DNA of 64,000 nt, from NCBI RefSeq assembly GCF_900101115.1, contig NZ_FNFU01000009.1, positions 19,484-83,483 on the forward strand, in the 5' to 3' direction. This document shows, piece by piece, positions 56,045-64,000 of the stretch. Source of the stretch: Cryobacterium psychrotolerans. Its GTDB lineage: Bacteria; Actinomycetota; Actinomycetes; Actinomycetales; Microbacteriaceae. Within the stretch, counting starts at the first letter, position 1. The number at the start of each line of letters is the position of its first letter. The notes under the pieces were generated by a model, which saw only the letters and a program-made list of their open reading frames with translations, was not told where the DNA came from and searched no databases. A program made the position numbers and the translations under genes.

Positions 56045-57175
56045 CTATCCGTCGTAGTCGACGACGACCTTGTCGGTGGTCGGGTGTGACTGGCAGGTGA
56101 GCACGTAGCCGCGGGCCAGCTCCTCGGGTTCGAGGGCGTAGTTCTCGGTCATCGTCACGTCACCGCTGACGAGTTTGGCACGGCAGGTGCCGCAGACCCC
56201 GCCGGCGCAGGCGAACGGCACGTCGGGGCGAACGCGGAGGGCGGCGTTCAGGATGCTCTCGTTCGCGTTGACCGGCGTGGTGACGGTGGCGCTCTCCCCG
56301 TCGAGGGTGAACTCGATCTCGTACGTCTTGTCGCCGGGGGCGACGATGACCGGTCGCCCGGTGTCACCGCCGGCGGCCGAGGGCTCGCCGGTGGTGAACA
56401 GTTCGAACCGCACGTGCTCGGGCTCTACCTCGGCGCTCTCGAGCGTGTCGCGGCACAGCTGCACCAGCTCGAAGGGTCCGCAGAGGAACCACTCGTCGAC
56501 CGAGGCGGGGCGGATGATCGTGTCGAGCATCAGCCGGAGCTTCTCCTCGTCGATCCGCCCGGACAGCAGGGTGGAGGAACGCTGCTGGCGGGAGAGCACG
56601 TGGTGCAGCGCCAGCCGCGCGGGGTACCTGTCCTTGAGGTCGGCCAGTTCGTCGAGGAACATGACGTCGAGGGCGGTGCGGTTCGTGTAGACGAGGGTGA
56701 ACCGGGAGCTGTCGGAGTGCGCGAGCACCGTGTGGGCGAGCGACATCAGCGGGGTGATGCCGGACCCGGCGGCGATGCCGACGATGTGCTTGCCGTCGAG
56801 CTCGTGCAGCGCGGTCGTGAAGGTGCCCTGCGGGCTCATCACGTCGAGGCGCTGCCCCACGGCCAGTTCGCTGTTGGCCCAGGTGGAGAAGGCTCCGCCG
56901 AGGTCGCGCTTGATGGCCACGCTGACCGAGCCGGAGGTCGGCGGCCGGCAGATCGAGTAGCTGCGCCGCAGCTCGTGGCCGTCGACCGTGGCCCGGAGCG
57001 CGAGGTGCTGCCCCGGCACATAGTCGAACTCGCCCTGCAGGTCCTCCGGCACCGCGAAGGTCACCTCGACGCTGTCGGCCGTCAACGGACGGATCTCGGC
57101 GACGGACAGGGTGTGGAACTTCGCGCGGTGCTTCGTTGCACCGGAGCGCGGGGCGCCGAGATTTGTTGCTGCCAT
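56045..57175 (-). CDS. paaE: Phenylacetyl-CoA epoxidase reductase subunit PaaE
   Basis: 376 residues. Ferredoxin-NADP reductase-like half with FAD motif RRSYSICRPP and GIAAGSGITPLMSL, then a C-terminal plant-type [2Fe-2S] domain (CAGGVCGTCRAKL and a late Cys in YVLTCQSHP). Supplies electrons to the PaaAC oxygenase. ATG 57175 lies 2 bases after the paaD stop. Confidence 0.95.
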   Translation of the reverse strand: MAATNLGAPRSGATKHRAKFHTLSVAEIRPLTADSVEVTFAVPEDLQGEFDYVPGQHLALRATVDGHELRRSYSICRPPTSGSVSVAIKRDLGGAFSTWANSELAVGQRLDVMSPQGTFTTALHELDGKHIVGIAAGSGITPLMSLAHTVLAHSDSSRFTLVYTNRTALDVMFLDELADLKDRYPARLALHHVLSRQQRSSTLLSGRIDEEKLRLMLDTIIRPASVDEWFLCGPFELVQLCRDTLESAEVEPEHVRFELFTTGEPSAAGGDTGRPVIVAPGDKTYEIEFTLDGESATVTTPVNANESILNAALRVRPDVPFACAGGVCGTCRAKLVSGDVTMTENYALEPEELARGYVLTCQSHPTTDKVVVDYDG

Positions 57176-57177
57176 GG

Positions 57178-57705
57178 TTAGAGCACCTTGAAGTAGTCGA
57201 ACGGTTCGAGGCAGTCGCGGCACTCATAGAGGGCCTTGCACGACGTCGAGCCGAAGCGGGCGAGTTCCCGCGTGTTCAGGGACGAGCACCGGGGGCACTT
57301 GACGGCCAGCTGCAGCCGAACGGCGCCGGAAGGGCGAACGGACGAGTGCCCGGTCGGGGCCGCGATTCCGTACTCCTGCAATTTCGCCTTCCCCTCCTCG
57401 CTCATCCAATCGGTGGTCCAGGCCGGGGCGAGCACCAGGTCGACGGACACGTCGGCGTACCCGGCGGCGCGGAGGGCGGAGGTGACGTCGTCGCGCATGG
57501 CCTCGAGGGCCGGACATCCGCTGTAGGTAGGCGTCAGGGAAACCGTGACCGCGCCGCCCTCGCCGACGGCCACAGAGCGGAGCACGCCGAGGTCCTCGAT
57601 GGTCAGCACGGGGATCTCCGGGTCCACGACCTGCGCCGCGATGTCCCAGGCACGGCGCGAGGCCTCGTCGACGGGGCGAGGTCGGGCAACCGAGGGCAGG
57701 GTCAC
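57178..57705 (-). CDS. paaD: Phenylacetate degradation protein PaaD
   Basis: 175 residues. DUF59/MIP18 domain (DPEIPVLTIEDLGVLRSV, PTYSGCPALEAMRDDV) and a C-terminal zinc ribbon (CPRCSSLNTREL, then CKALYECRDCLEPFDYFKVL). Thought to help mature or repair the epoxidase metal centre. GTG 57705 in a GTGA overlap with paaC; the frame stays open upstream as a shadow. Confidence 0.94.
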   Translation of the reverse strand: MTLPSVARPRPVDEASRRAWDIAAQVVDPEIPVLTIEDLGVLRSVAVGEGGAVTVSLTPTYSGCPALEAMRDDVTSALRAAGYADVSVDLVLAPAWTTDWMSEEGKAKLQEYGIAAPTGHSSVRPSGAVRLQLAVKCPRCSSLNTRELARFGSTSCKALYECRDCLEPFDYFKVL

Positions 57706-58559
57706 CAGGACGCTCCGGGGTGCGCCCGGGCGAGCACCTGCATCTCGGCGAGGATGAAACCGAGGTTCTCGGAGTGCTTGCCGCCCCGGCCGCCGCCGGA
57801 GGAGATGAAGCCGCGGGGTACCTCGAGTTCCGCCTCGGCCAGCACCGGGACGATCGCGTCGTCGAAGGCCTGGCGGAGCGAGGACGGCCTGACGGCGACG
57901 CCCTCGAGCCGGTCGATGAGCGGCTCGTCGGCGAACAGCTCCTCGACGTAGGGCCACAGGTCGGACAGAGCCGTGATCATGCGCCGGCGGGATTCCTCGG
58001 TGCCGAGGGAGAGCCGGAGGATCCACTGCACGGAGTGGTCGCGGTGGTAATCGACCTCCTTGACCGACTTGGCGGCGATCGCGGCCAGGGTGGCGTCGCC
58101 GGATGCCTGCAGCCGCGTGTACAGCTCGAACAGGTAGTGCGCGGCGATGAACTGGCGCGCGATCGTGTGCGCGAAGTCGCCGTTGGGCTGCTCGAACAGG
58201 TGCGCGGAGCGGAACTGGGGTTCGTCGCGCCAGTAGGCCAGGTCGTCTTCGCTGCGGCCCGATTCGGCGCCGGCGTAATGCAGAAGGGAGCGAGCGTGCC
58301 CGAGCAGGTCGAGGCCGATGTTGCCGAGCGCGACGTCTTCCTCGAGTTCGGGGGCGCGGGAGATCCACCAGCCGAGCTGCTGGGCGATGATCAGGGCGTC
58401 GTCACCGAGCCACAGGGCGTACTCGGCCACGTCGTGCGAGGCGACGGATGCGCCCTCTACCAGTTCGGCGGAGAGGGTGACGGAATCGACCTCGACGTGT
58501 CCGTGTCCGTGGTCGTGGTCGGCGTTGGTGGCGGCATCCGCCGTGTTCGTCCCGGTCAC
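57702..58559 (-). CDS. paaC: Phenylacetyl-CoA epoxidase subunit PaaC
   Basis: 285 residues; structural partner of PaaA in the oxygenase. LGDDALIIAQQLGWWISRAP, DVALGNIGLDLLGHARSLL, and DYHRDHSVQWILRLSLGTEE match the family. The N-terminus has an extra His/Asp-rich stretch (DHDHGHGHVEVD) that could bind metal and is not needed for the fold. GTG 58559 overlaps paaB by GTGA. Confidence 0.95.
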   Translation of the reverse strand: MTGTNTADAATNADHDHGHGHVEVDSVTLSAELVEGASVASHDVAEYALWLGDDALIIAQQLGWWISRAPELEEDVALGNIGLDLLGHARSLLHYAGAESGRSEDDLAYWRDEPQFRSAHLFEQPNGDFAHTIARQFIAAHYLFELYTRLQASGDATLAAIAAKSVKEVDYHRDHSVQWILRLSLGTEESRRRMITALSDLWPYVEELFADEPLIDRLEGVAVRPSSLRQAFDDAIVPVLAEAELEVPRGFISSGGGRGGKHSENLGFILAEMQVLARAHPGASW

Positions 58560-58864
58560 AGGTGCTTCACCCCTTCGCTCTTGGAGTAGTAGCTGGCGTG
58601 ACGGTAGTTCTTGCCGGCGGGCGATTCGAAGAAGGCGCCCTTCGCGTCGGGGTCGCTGGTGGTGATCGCGTCGGCGGGCACGACCCACACCGAAACACCC
58701 TCGCCGCGGCGGGTATACAGGTCACGCGCATTGCGCACGGCCAGGCTGGCGTCGGGAGCATGCAGGGAGCCAACGTGGGTGTGGCTGATTCCGCGGCTGG
58801 CGCGCACGAAGACCTCCCAGAGGGGCCAGATCTCCTTCTCGGACGTTCCGGGGGCGCTCATCAT
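58556..58864 (-). CDS. paaB: Phenylacetyl-CoA epoxidase subunit PaaB
   Basis: 102 residues. [40 protein letters not shown] and [10 protein letters not shown] are the PaaB pattern; it bridges the A-C core. Two adjacent ATGs (58864, 58861) overlap the paaA stop as ATGA or TGATG. Confidence 0.95.
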   Translation of the reverse strand: MMSAPGTSEKEIWPLWEVFVRASRGISHTHVGSLHAPDASLAVRNARDLYTRRGEGVSVWVVPADAITTSDPDAKGAFFESPAGKNYRHASYYSKSEGVKHL

Positions 58865-59853
58865 GCCACCGCCTTCGACCGGACGGCCTGTTTGCGGGCG
58901 TACGCGGCGGCGGCTTCCCGCACCCACGCACCGTCCTCGTGGGCCTCACGGCGCCGCTGCAGGCGGCGGGCGTTGGCCGGGCCGCGGCCGGCGAGCACCT
59001 CGTGGAATTCGGTCCAGTCGATTTCGCCCATGTCGTATTCTTTCGTTTCCTCGTTGTAGCGCAGGTCGGGATCGGGCAGGGTCACGCCGAGCACCTCGGC
59101 CTGCGGGACGCACATTCCGACGAAGCGCTGGCGCAGTTCGTCATTGGAGAATCGCTTGATATTCCAGGCCATGGACTGCGCCGAGTTGGGCGAGTCGTTG
59201 TCGGGCGGGCCGAACATCTGCAGCGCCGGCCAGTACCAGCGGTTGACGGCGTCCTGGGCCATCTCCCGCTGCGCGGGCGTGCCGTTCATCAGTTCGAGCA
59301 GGATCTCGAAGCCCTGCCGCTGGTGGAAGGACTCTTCCTTGCAGATGCGCACCATGGCGCGACCGTACGGTCCGTAGGAGGCCCGGCAGAGGGGCACCTG
59401 GTTGCAGATGGCGGCGCCGTCGACGAGCCAGCCGATCGCGCCCATGTCGGCCCAGGTGGGGCTCGGGTAATTGAAGATCGAGGAGTAGCGGGCCTTGCCG
59501 GCGATGAGGGCATCCGTCATCTCATCCCGGGTGGTGCCGAGGGTCTGCGCCGCGGAGTAGAGGTACAAACCGTGGCCGGCCTCGTCCTGCACCTTGGCCA
59601 TCAGGATGGCCTTGCGCTTGAGGCTGGGCGCGCGGGTGATCCAGTTCGCCTCCGGCTGCATGCCGATGATCTCGGAGTGGGCGTGCTGGGAGATCTGGCG
59701 CACCAGCGTCTTCCGGTAGCCCTCCGGCATCCAGTCGCGAGGTTCGATCCGCGAGTCGGCCGCGATCAGTTCGTTGAACTGGTGCTCCTCGGCGGAAACC
59801 TCGACGGAGGCTTCCGTGGGCAGTGCGTAAGGCTCTGCTGGGGTGGTCATCAT
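58861..59853 (-). CDS. paaA: Phenylacetyl-CoA epoxidase catalytic subunit PaaA
   Basis: 330 residues, ferritin-like di-iron oxygenase that epoxidises phenylacetyl-CoA. Di-iron ligands in [36 protein letters not shown] and [33 protein letters not shown] near the C-terminus. First gene of paaABCDE, with the TetR-type operator in the divergent region just upstream. Confidence 0.97.
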   Translation of the reverse strand: MMTTPAEPYALPTEASVEVSAEEHQFNELIAADSRIEPRDWMPEGYRKTLVRQISQHAHSEIIGMQPEANWITRAPSLKRKAILMAKVQDEAGHGLYLYSAAQTLGTTRDEMTDALIAGKARYSSIFNYPSPTWADMGAIGWLVDGAAICNQVPLCRASYGPYGRAMVRICKEESFHQRQGFEILLELMNGTPAQREMAQDAVNRWYWPALQMFGPPDNDSPNSAQSMAWNIKRFSNDELRQRFVGMCVPQAEVLGVTLPDPDLRYNEETKEYDMGEIDWTEFHEVLAGRGPANARRLQRRREAHEDGAWVREAAAAYARKQAVRSKAVA

Positions 59854-59887
59854 CGACTCCTGGTCTCTCCCGGTCCGGCTATCATTA

Positions 59888-59911
59888 CCAACCGATCGTT
59901 CAGTTAGTATA
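59888..59911. promoter_or_regulatory. Imperfect TetR-type operator between paaA and paaI
   Basis: ACCAACCGATCGTTCAGTTA with core ACCGATCGTTCAGT (59891-59904), in the 128-bp divergent gap. It shares 11 of 14 core positions with the perfect operator at 50432-50445. It lies 35 bases before paaA and about 70 before paaI, so it can affect both. Confidence 0.7.
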
Positions 59912-59981
59912 TGGTGTCACCAACGGCACGGCAACCGTCTGTTGCCGCGCGTACGGTCACTCAACGAGGAGAACCAGATAC

Positions 59982-60407
59982 ATGGATGCTTCACCCACCG
60001 GCAACCTCGCCATGATGGAGCGGGACCGGGCATCCGCCGGCCTCGGCATGATTGTCCAGCGCACTGAACCCGGGCTCGCGGTCGTTTCCATGATCATCAG
60101 GGACGACATGCTCAACGGCTTCGACGTCACCCACGGCGGGATCGTCTTCGCGCTCGCGGACACCGCCTTCGCCATCTGCTGCAATGACAGCCACCACGTC
60201 ACCCTCGCGGCCGGGGCCGACATCGCGTTCCTCAAGCCCACGACCAGCGGCCAGACCCTCACCGCCACCGCCATGCTCCGCACGAAGAGCGGGCGATCGG
60301 GCATCTACGACGTGAGCGTCACCGACGACGACAACGCGCCGGTGGCAGAATTCCGCGGCCGCAGCCGCACCACCAACCTTCCCGTGCCCGAACGGGCACG
60401 CGACTAA
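59982..60407 (+). CDS. paaI: Hydroxyphenylacetyl-CoA thioesterase PaaI
   Basis: 141 residues, hotdog fold. NGFDVTHGGIVFALADTAFA carries the conserved HGG turn and the downstream Asp; VTLAAGADIAFLKPTTSGQ is the second strand block. Releases CoA from stalled ring-hydroxylated intermediates. GAGGAG ribosome site; 24 bases before paaK. Confidence 0.94.
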   Translation: MDASPTGNLAMMERDRASAGLGMIVQRTEPGLAVVSMIIRDDMLNGFDVTHGGIVFALADTAFAICCNDSHHVTLAAGADIAFLKPTTSGQTLTATAMLRTKSGRSGIYDVSVTDDDNAPVAEFRGRSRTTNLPVPERARD

Positions 60408-60431
60408 ATCCCCACGACGCCCGGAGGCACC

Positions 60432-61751
60432 ATGTCAACGCTGACCAAGACCCGCCTGCACGCGCCCGCCACGGACGAGCTCGATCCGGAAGAGCGCATG
60501 TCCCGCGACGAGATCCAGTCGCTGCAGCTCACTCGCCTGCAGCACACCGTGCGGCACGCCTACGCCAACGTTCCCCTGTACACCCGCAAGTTCGACGAGG
60601 TCGGCGTGCACCCGGACGACATCCGCACGCTCGACGATGTGAACAAGCTGCCGTTCACCACGAAGGAAGACCTGCGCGTGTCCTACCCGTTCGGGATGTT
60701 CGCTGTGCCGATGGACCAGGTCGCGCGCATCCACACCTCGTCGGGGACCACGGGCCTCCCCACGGTGGTCGGCTATACGAAGAACGACCTGCGGATGTGG
60801 TCCGGCCTCGTCGCACGGAGCCTGCGCGCCTCGGGGGTACGGCCGGGCATGAAGGTGCACAACGCCTACGGTTACGGCCTGTTCACCGGCGGGCTGGGCG
60901 CCCACGCCGGCATCGAGGCGCTCGGCGCCATCGCCATCCCGATGTCGGGCGGCCAGACGAACAAGCAGGTGCAGATGATCCGGGACTTCGAGCCCGACGT
61001 CATCATGAGCACCCCCAGCTACCTGCTGACCATCACGGATGCGATGGTCGCGGCCGGCATGGACCCCCGTCTCTCCAGCCTCAAGGCCGGCGTGCTCGGC
61101 GCGGAGCCGTGGACGAACCAGATGCGCCGCGAGCTCGAGGAACGACTCGACTTCGACGCCCTCGACATCTACGGCCTGAGCGAGGTCATGGGCCCGGGCG
61201 TCGGCAACGAGTGCATCGAGTCGAAGGACGGCCCGCACCTCTGGGAGGACAATTTCCTGCCCGAGATCATCGACGGCGACACGGGGCACGTGCTGGACGA
61301 CGGTGAAACGGGCGAACTCGTGTTCACCTCGCTGACCAAGGAAGCGTTCCCGGTGATCCGCTACCGCACTCGCGACCTGACCCGGCTCCTGCCCGGCACC
61401 GCCCGGCCCGGCATGCGCCGGATGGAGAAGGTCACCGGACGCAACGACGACATGATCATCCTGCGCGGGGTCAACCTGTTCCCGACCCAGATCGAGGAGA
61501 TCGTGCTCGGGATCGAGCACCTCTCCCCCCACTTCATCCTGGAGCTCACGAGGCCGGGCCGGATGGACGAGCTGACCGTGCGCATCGAACGGCACGAGAA
61601 CTCGGATGCCTCCACCTCCGACCGGGCCTGCGCGATCCTGATCGAGCGGGTGAAGGACCAGATCGGCTCGAGCGTGAACGTGCTGATCGTCGAACCCGGC
61701 TCGCTCGAGCGCAGCACGGGCAAGCACAAGCGTGTCTACGACCTGCGGTAA
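60432..61751 (+). CDS. paaK: Phenylacetate-CoA ligase
   Basis: 439 residues; ATP-dependent activation of phenylacetate to its CoA thioester. P-loop TSSGTTGLPTVVGYT, YGYGLFTGGLGAHAGIEALG, YGLSEVMGPGVGNEC and GRNDDMIILRGVNLFPTQIE, with the C-terminal STGKHKRV lysine. Full length for the family. Confidence 0.97.
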   Translation: MSTLTKTRLHAPATDELDPEERMSRDEIQSLQLTRLQHTVRHAYANVPLYTRKFDEVGVHPDDIRTLDDVNKLPFTTKEDLRVSYPFGMFAVPMDQVARIHTSSGTTGLPTVVGYTKNDLRMWSGLVARSLRASGVRPGMKVHNAYGYGLFTGGLGAHAGIEALGAIAIPMSGGQTNKQVQMIRDFEPDVIMSTPSYLLTITDAMVAAGMDPRLSSLKAGVLGAEPWTNQMRRELEERLDFDALDIYGLSEVMGPGVGNECIESKDGPHLWEDNFLPEIIDGDTGHVLDDGETGELVFTSLTKEAFPVIRYRTRDLTRLLPGTARPGMRRMEKVTGRNDDMIILRGVNLFPTQIEEIVLGIEHLSPHFILELTRPGRMDELTVRIERHENSDASTSDRACAILIERVKDQIGSSVNVLIVEPGSLERSTGKHKRVYDLR

Positions 61752-61783
61752 TCGGCCACAGGCTCGTGAGAGACTGATCGGCG

Positions 61784-62410
61784 ATGTCTGAGCAACCAGC
61801 AAGCAAGCGCGGGCGCCCCGGTTACGACCAGCGCGCCATCCTCGAGATCGCCGTCGACGCCTTCAACGAATTCGGCTACGACGCCACGTCGATGGGGGTT
61901 CTGGCGTCCCGACTCGCCCTGTCGAAGTCCGCGATCTACCACCACTTCGCGTCGAAGGAGGAGCTGCTCGAGCTCGCCCTGGACGAGGCGCTCGACGCGC
62001 TGGAGGGCGTGCTGCAAGACCCGGAATCCCGGACCGGCCGGGCGATCGACCGGCTCGCGCACGTGCTCCGCGGCGCGGTCGAGGTGCTGGCCGCCAATCT
62101 TTCGTTTGTGACTCTCCTGCTGCGGGTGCGGGGCAACACGGTCGTCGAGCGCGCCGCCCTCGAGCGTCGCCGAGCCTTCGACCGGGCGGTATCCGGCCTC
62201 GTCGTCGAGGCCCGCAATGAGGGCTCGCTGCGCAGCGACATCGATCCGCGGATCGTGACCCGGCTGCTGTTCGGCATGGTCAACTCGATCGTGGAGTGGT
62301 ACCGGCCGGAGGGCGCGGAGGACCCGGCTCACCTGGCCGACGACGTGCTTGCCGTGGCGCTCGACGGCCTGCGGATGCCGACCATGAACCGCGTCGAAGA
62401 CCTGACCTGA
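61784..62410 (+). CDS. TetR/AcrR-family transcriptional regulator, probable phenylacetate regulator (PaaR)
   Basis: 208 residues. N-terminal HTH (AILEIAVDAFNEFGYDATSM, VLASRLALSKSAIYHHFASK) and a helical ligand domain with SFVTLLLRVRGNTVVERAAL, as in phenylacetyl-CoA-type TetR regulators. Adjacent to paaK, so likely the repressor for the paired operators at 50423 and 59888; inference. Its stop codon lies inside a pentanucleotide repeat tract at 62401-62430, which is unusual. Confidence 0.92.
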   Translation: MSEQPASKRGRPGYDQRAILEIAVDAFNEFGYDATSMGVLASRLALSKSAIYHHFASKEELLELALDEALDALEGVLQDPESRTGRAIDRLAHVLRGAVEVLAANLSFVTLLLRVRGNTVVERAALERRRAFDRAVSGLVVEARNEGSLRSDIDPRIVTRLLFGMVNSIVEWYRPEGAEDPAHLADDVLAVALDGLRMPTMNRVEDLT

Positions 62411-62430
62411 CCTGACCTGGCCTGACCTGA
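62401..62430. repeat. Pentanucleotide tandem repeat (CCTGA)n over the tetR stop codon
   Basis: Six 5-nt units (five CCTGA, one CCTGG) followed by CTGA. The tetR stop TGA is within the second unit. Unit number changes would alter the last residues and stop position. Confidence 0.85.
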
Positions 62431-62451
62431 CTGATGGCATTTCTCGCCCGG

Positions 62452-62508
62452 TGAGGGGTCGCAAATCGACCTTCCCGTACGCCGGGAAGGTCGATTTGCG
62501 ACCCCTCA
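62452..62508. repeat. 57-nt perfect inverted repeat between tetR and the helicase
   Basis: 26-nt perfect arms (62452-62477, 62483-62508; starting TGAGGGGTCGCAAATCGACC) with loop TACGC. It lies between convergent genes, 42 bases after the tetR stop. Probably a bidirectional terminator or a mobile palindrome. Confidence 0.85.
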
Positions 62509-62531
62509 GGGTGGGAAGCGGGCGTTAAAGA

Positions 62532-62569
62532 GATCAGGGGCATCCCCCCAATGGTGGATGCCCCTGATC
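62532..62569 (-). terminator. Rho-independent terminator for the DEAD-box helicase gene
   Basis: 14-bp stem GATCAGGGGCATCC with its complement and a 10-nt loop; on the minus strand it is followed by TCTTTAA. 12 bases after the stop. Confidence 0.85.
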
Positions 62570-62581
62570 GGTGAGCGGGTG

Positions 62582-64000
62582 CTAGATGTTCGCGAGCTCC
62601 CTGACGGCCGAGTCACCAGGCGTGGCGGAGTCGAAGCTGGCTTCGATCTCGGCGCGGCCCAGCAGCTCGTCCATGCGGCGGCGACGCTGCTTCGGGATGA
62701 GCGTGACAACCGTGCCGTTCTTGCCGGCGCGGCCGGTGCGGCCGGCGCGGTGCAGGTACGTCTTGTACTCGTCGGGAGCGTCGGCCTGGATGACCAGGTC
62801 GATGTCGTCCACGTGGATGCCGCGGGCTGCGACATCCGTTGCCACCAGCACGTTGACGCGACCGCTGGTCAGCATGGCCAGGTTGCGGGTACGGCGGGCC
62901 TGGTTCAGGTCGCCGTGCAGGCTGGTCGCCTTCACGCCGGCGTCTTCGAGCTGGTCGGCGAGCTGCTCGGCGTACGCACGGGTGCGGCTGAAGATCAGCG
63001 TCTTGCCCTGGCGGTCGACGAGCTGGCCGATGATGGCGCTCTTGTCTCGGTGCTCGATCATGAGCACACGGTGGTCGATCGTGGAGGAGGCCTGGTCTTC
63101 ACCGGCAACCTCGTGCACGGCCGGGTTGGTCAGGAATTCCTTGACCAGCTGGGCGACGCCCTTGTCGAGCGTGGCCGAGAAGAGCAGCTTCTGGCCGCCC
63201 TTCTTGGTCTGGCGCAGGATGCGCTGCACCGGCTCGAGGAAGCCCAGGTCGCACATGTAGTCGGCCTCGTCGAGGACGGTGACGATGACCTCGCTGAGGT
63301 CGAGACGACCCTGTTCGATCAGGTCCTCGATGCGGCCCGCGGTGCCGATGATGATGTCCACGCCGCGCTGCAGGGCGCTGACCTGGCGGTACTGCGGGAC
63401 GCCGCCGTAGATCTGGGTGGTGAAGAGGCCGACGCTGCGGGCGATGGGCTGGATGGTGCGGTCGATCTGCAGGGCCAGCTCGCGGGTCGGGGCCAGGATG
63501 AGCGCGCGGGGCTTGCGGGCCATCTTGCGGTCCTTGGCTCCGTTGTTCTCCAGCAGCTTCTCGACGAGGGGAGCGCCGAAGGCGATGGTCTTGCCGGAGC
63601 CGGTCTTGCCGCGGCCCAGCACGTCGCGGCCGGCGAGCACATCCGGGATGGTCGCGGCCTGGATCGGGAACGGCGCCGATGCGCCGAGCAGTCCGAGCTC
63701 ACGCACGATGTTCTCGCCGAGGCCGAGGTCGGCGAAGGTCACGCCGACGACATCGGATGCCGTCGTCGCGATGGCTTCGAGACGCTCGAGTACGACGTCG
63801 TCGCCGGCAGCGAATTTGGGCTTGGAGTCGCGGTCCGGGTAGAAGTTGCTGGAGTGGCCGCCGTCGCGCTCCGAGCGGGCCGGACGGTCGGTGCGGTTCG
63901 GACGGTCGCCGTAGGAGGGGCGCTCGGTGCGGGGCGGACGGTCGCCGTAGGAGGGACGGTCGTTGTTGTACGCCGGACGGTCGGTGCGGGCCGGACGGTC
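62582..64000 (-). CDS. DEAD-box RNA helicase, partial
   Basis: 473 codons visible; the N-terminus lies beyond the right edge and the frame is open to base 64000. Q motif region GASAPFPIQAATIPDVLAG, motif I GRGKTGSGKT, Ib TAGR, motif II LDEADYM, motif III FSATL, motif V ATDVAARGI and motif VI HRAGRTGRAG. Upstream of the core is a disordered region of repeats around DRP (DRPARTDRPAY, DRPSYGDRPPR, ERPSYGDRPNR), which is common in actinobacterial RNA helicases and likely binds RNA. Cold- and ribosome-related roles are usual for the family. Confidence 0.95.
   Translation of the reverse strand, partial: DRPARTDRPAYNNDRPSYGDRPPRTERPSYGDRPNRTDRPARSERDGGHSSNFYPDRDSKPKFAAGDDVVLERLEAIATTASDVVGVTFADLGLGENIVRELGLLGASAPFPIQAATIPDVLAGRDVLGRGKTGSGKTIAFGAPLVEKLLENNGAKDRKMARKPRALILAPTRELALQIDRTIQPIARSVGLFTTQIYGGVPQYRQVSALQRGVDIIIGTAGRIEDLIEQGRLDLSEVIVTVLDEADYMCDLGFLEPVQRILRQTKKGGQKLLFSATLDKGVAQLVKEFLTNPAVHEVAGEDQASSTIDHRVLMIEHRDKSAIIGQLVDRQGKTLIFSRTRAYAEQLADQLEDAGVKATSLHGDLNQARRTRNLAMLTSGRVNVLVATDVAARGIHVDDIDLVIQADAPDEYKTYLHRAGRTGRAGKNGTVVTLIPKQRRRRMDELLGRAEIEASFDSATPGDSAVRELANI

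Overview
The window is chromosomal DNA of a high-GC actinobacterium, most probably a member of the Microbacteriaceae (Cryobacterium/Leifsonia-like). The basis is very high GC with strong third-position GC, frequent GTG starts, 4-nt ATGA/GTGA gene overlaps, the ftsH-folE-folP-folB-folK-DUF3180-PH-panC-lysS order, a ClgR-type site before clpC, and a mycobacterial-type single-domain ArgA. The genus is inference. No prophage, insertion sequence, CRISPR array or rRNA was seen.

Layout. 1-3300: an argA-like acetyltransferase (cut by the left edge) and clpC with its ClgR box, then a decayed membrane-protein gene. 3900-17480: a long minus-strand housekeeping block with cardiolipin synthase, two tiny membrane proteins, lysS, panC, a DUF2520 dehydrogenase-like gene, two PH-domain membrane proteins, DUF3180, folK, folB, folP, folE, ftsH, hpt and tilS. 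Most junctions from ftsH to panC overlap or nearly touch, so this looks like one transcription unit for folate, pantothenate and membrane quality control. 17520-20150: ppa, a secreted M23 peptidase and a tRNA Glu-Asp-Phe array.

20150-35570 is the accessory heart of the window, an exopolysaccharide or cell-surface polymer locus. It holds two paralogous polyprenyl-phosphate sugar phosphotransferases, a beta-helix acyltransferase, a CTP-dependent cytidylyltransferase, a GH16 glucanase, a Wzy-like polymerase, a GT2 and a WecB/TagA/CpsF glycosyltransferase, a Wzx-like flippase, a secreted fibrinogen-like/beta-propeller protein and a CDP-alcohol phosphotransferase. Three of its transcription units share a conserved 5' element: a 6-bp hairpin masking part of a Shine-Dalgarno sequence, followed by a short leader peptide whose stop overlaps or nearly touches the next start. 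Several units are also preceded by a C-run/G-run dyad ending in GGGGTA-like sequence. This shared control layer is the best candidate for something undescribed here.

35590-50200: neutral zinc metallopeptidase, prolyl aminopeptidase, a two-gene ABC exporter, a long acyl-CoA oxidase, a methyltransferase, recQ, a fasciclin lipoprotein, a 1240-residue secreted nuclease/5'-nucleotidase fusion and an EamA transporter. 50420-62410: a branched-chain amino acid-type ABC importer (substrate-binding protein, LivH, a LivM-LivG fusion, LivF), followed by phenylacetate catabolism (paaABCDE plus an isomerase-like gene on the minus strand; paaI, paaK and a TetR regulator on the plus strand). The importer promoter and the divergent paa promoter region carry matching ACCGA-type operator cores, suggesting one TetR-family regulator controls uptake and degradation together. 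The window ends inside a DEAD-box RNA helicase with an arginine/proline-rich repeat N-terminus.

Convergent gene ends often carry large perfect hairpins. One 63-nt imperfect palindrome occurs twice, 27 kb apart.
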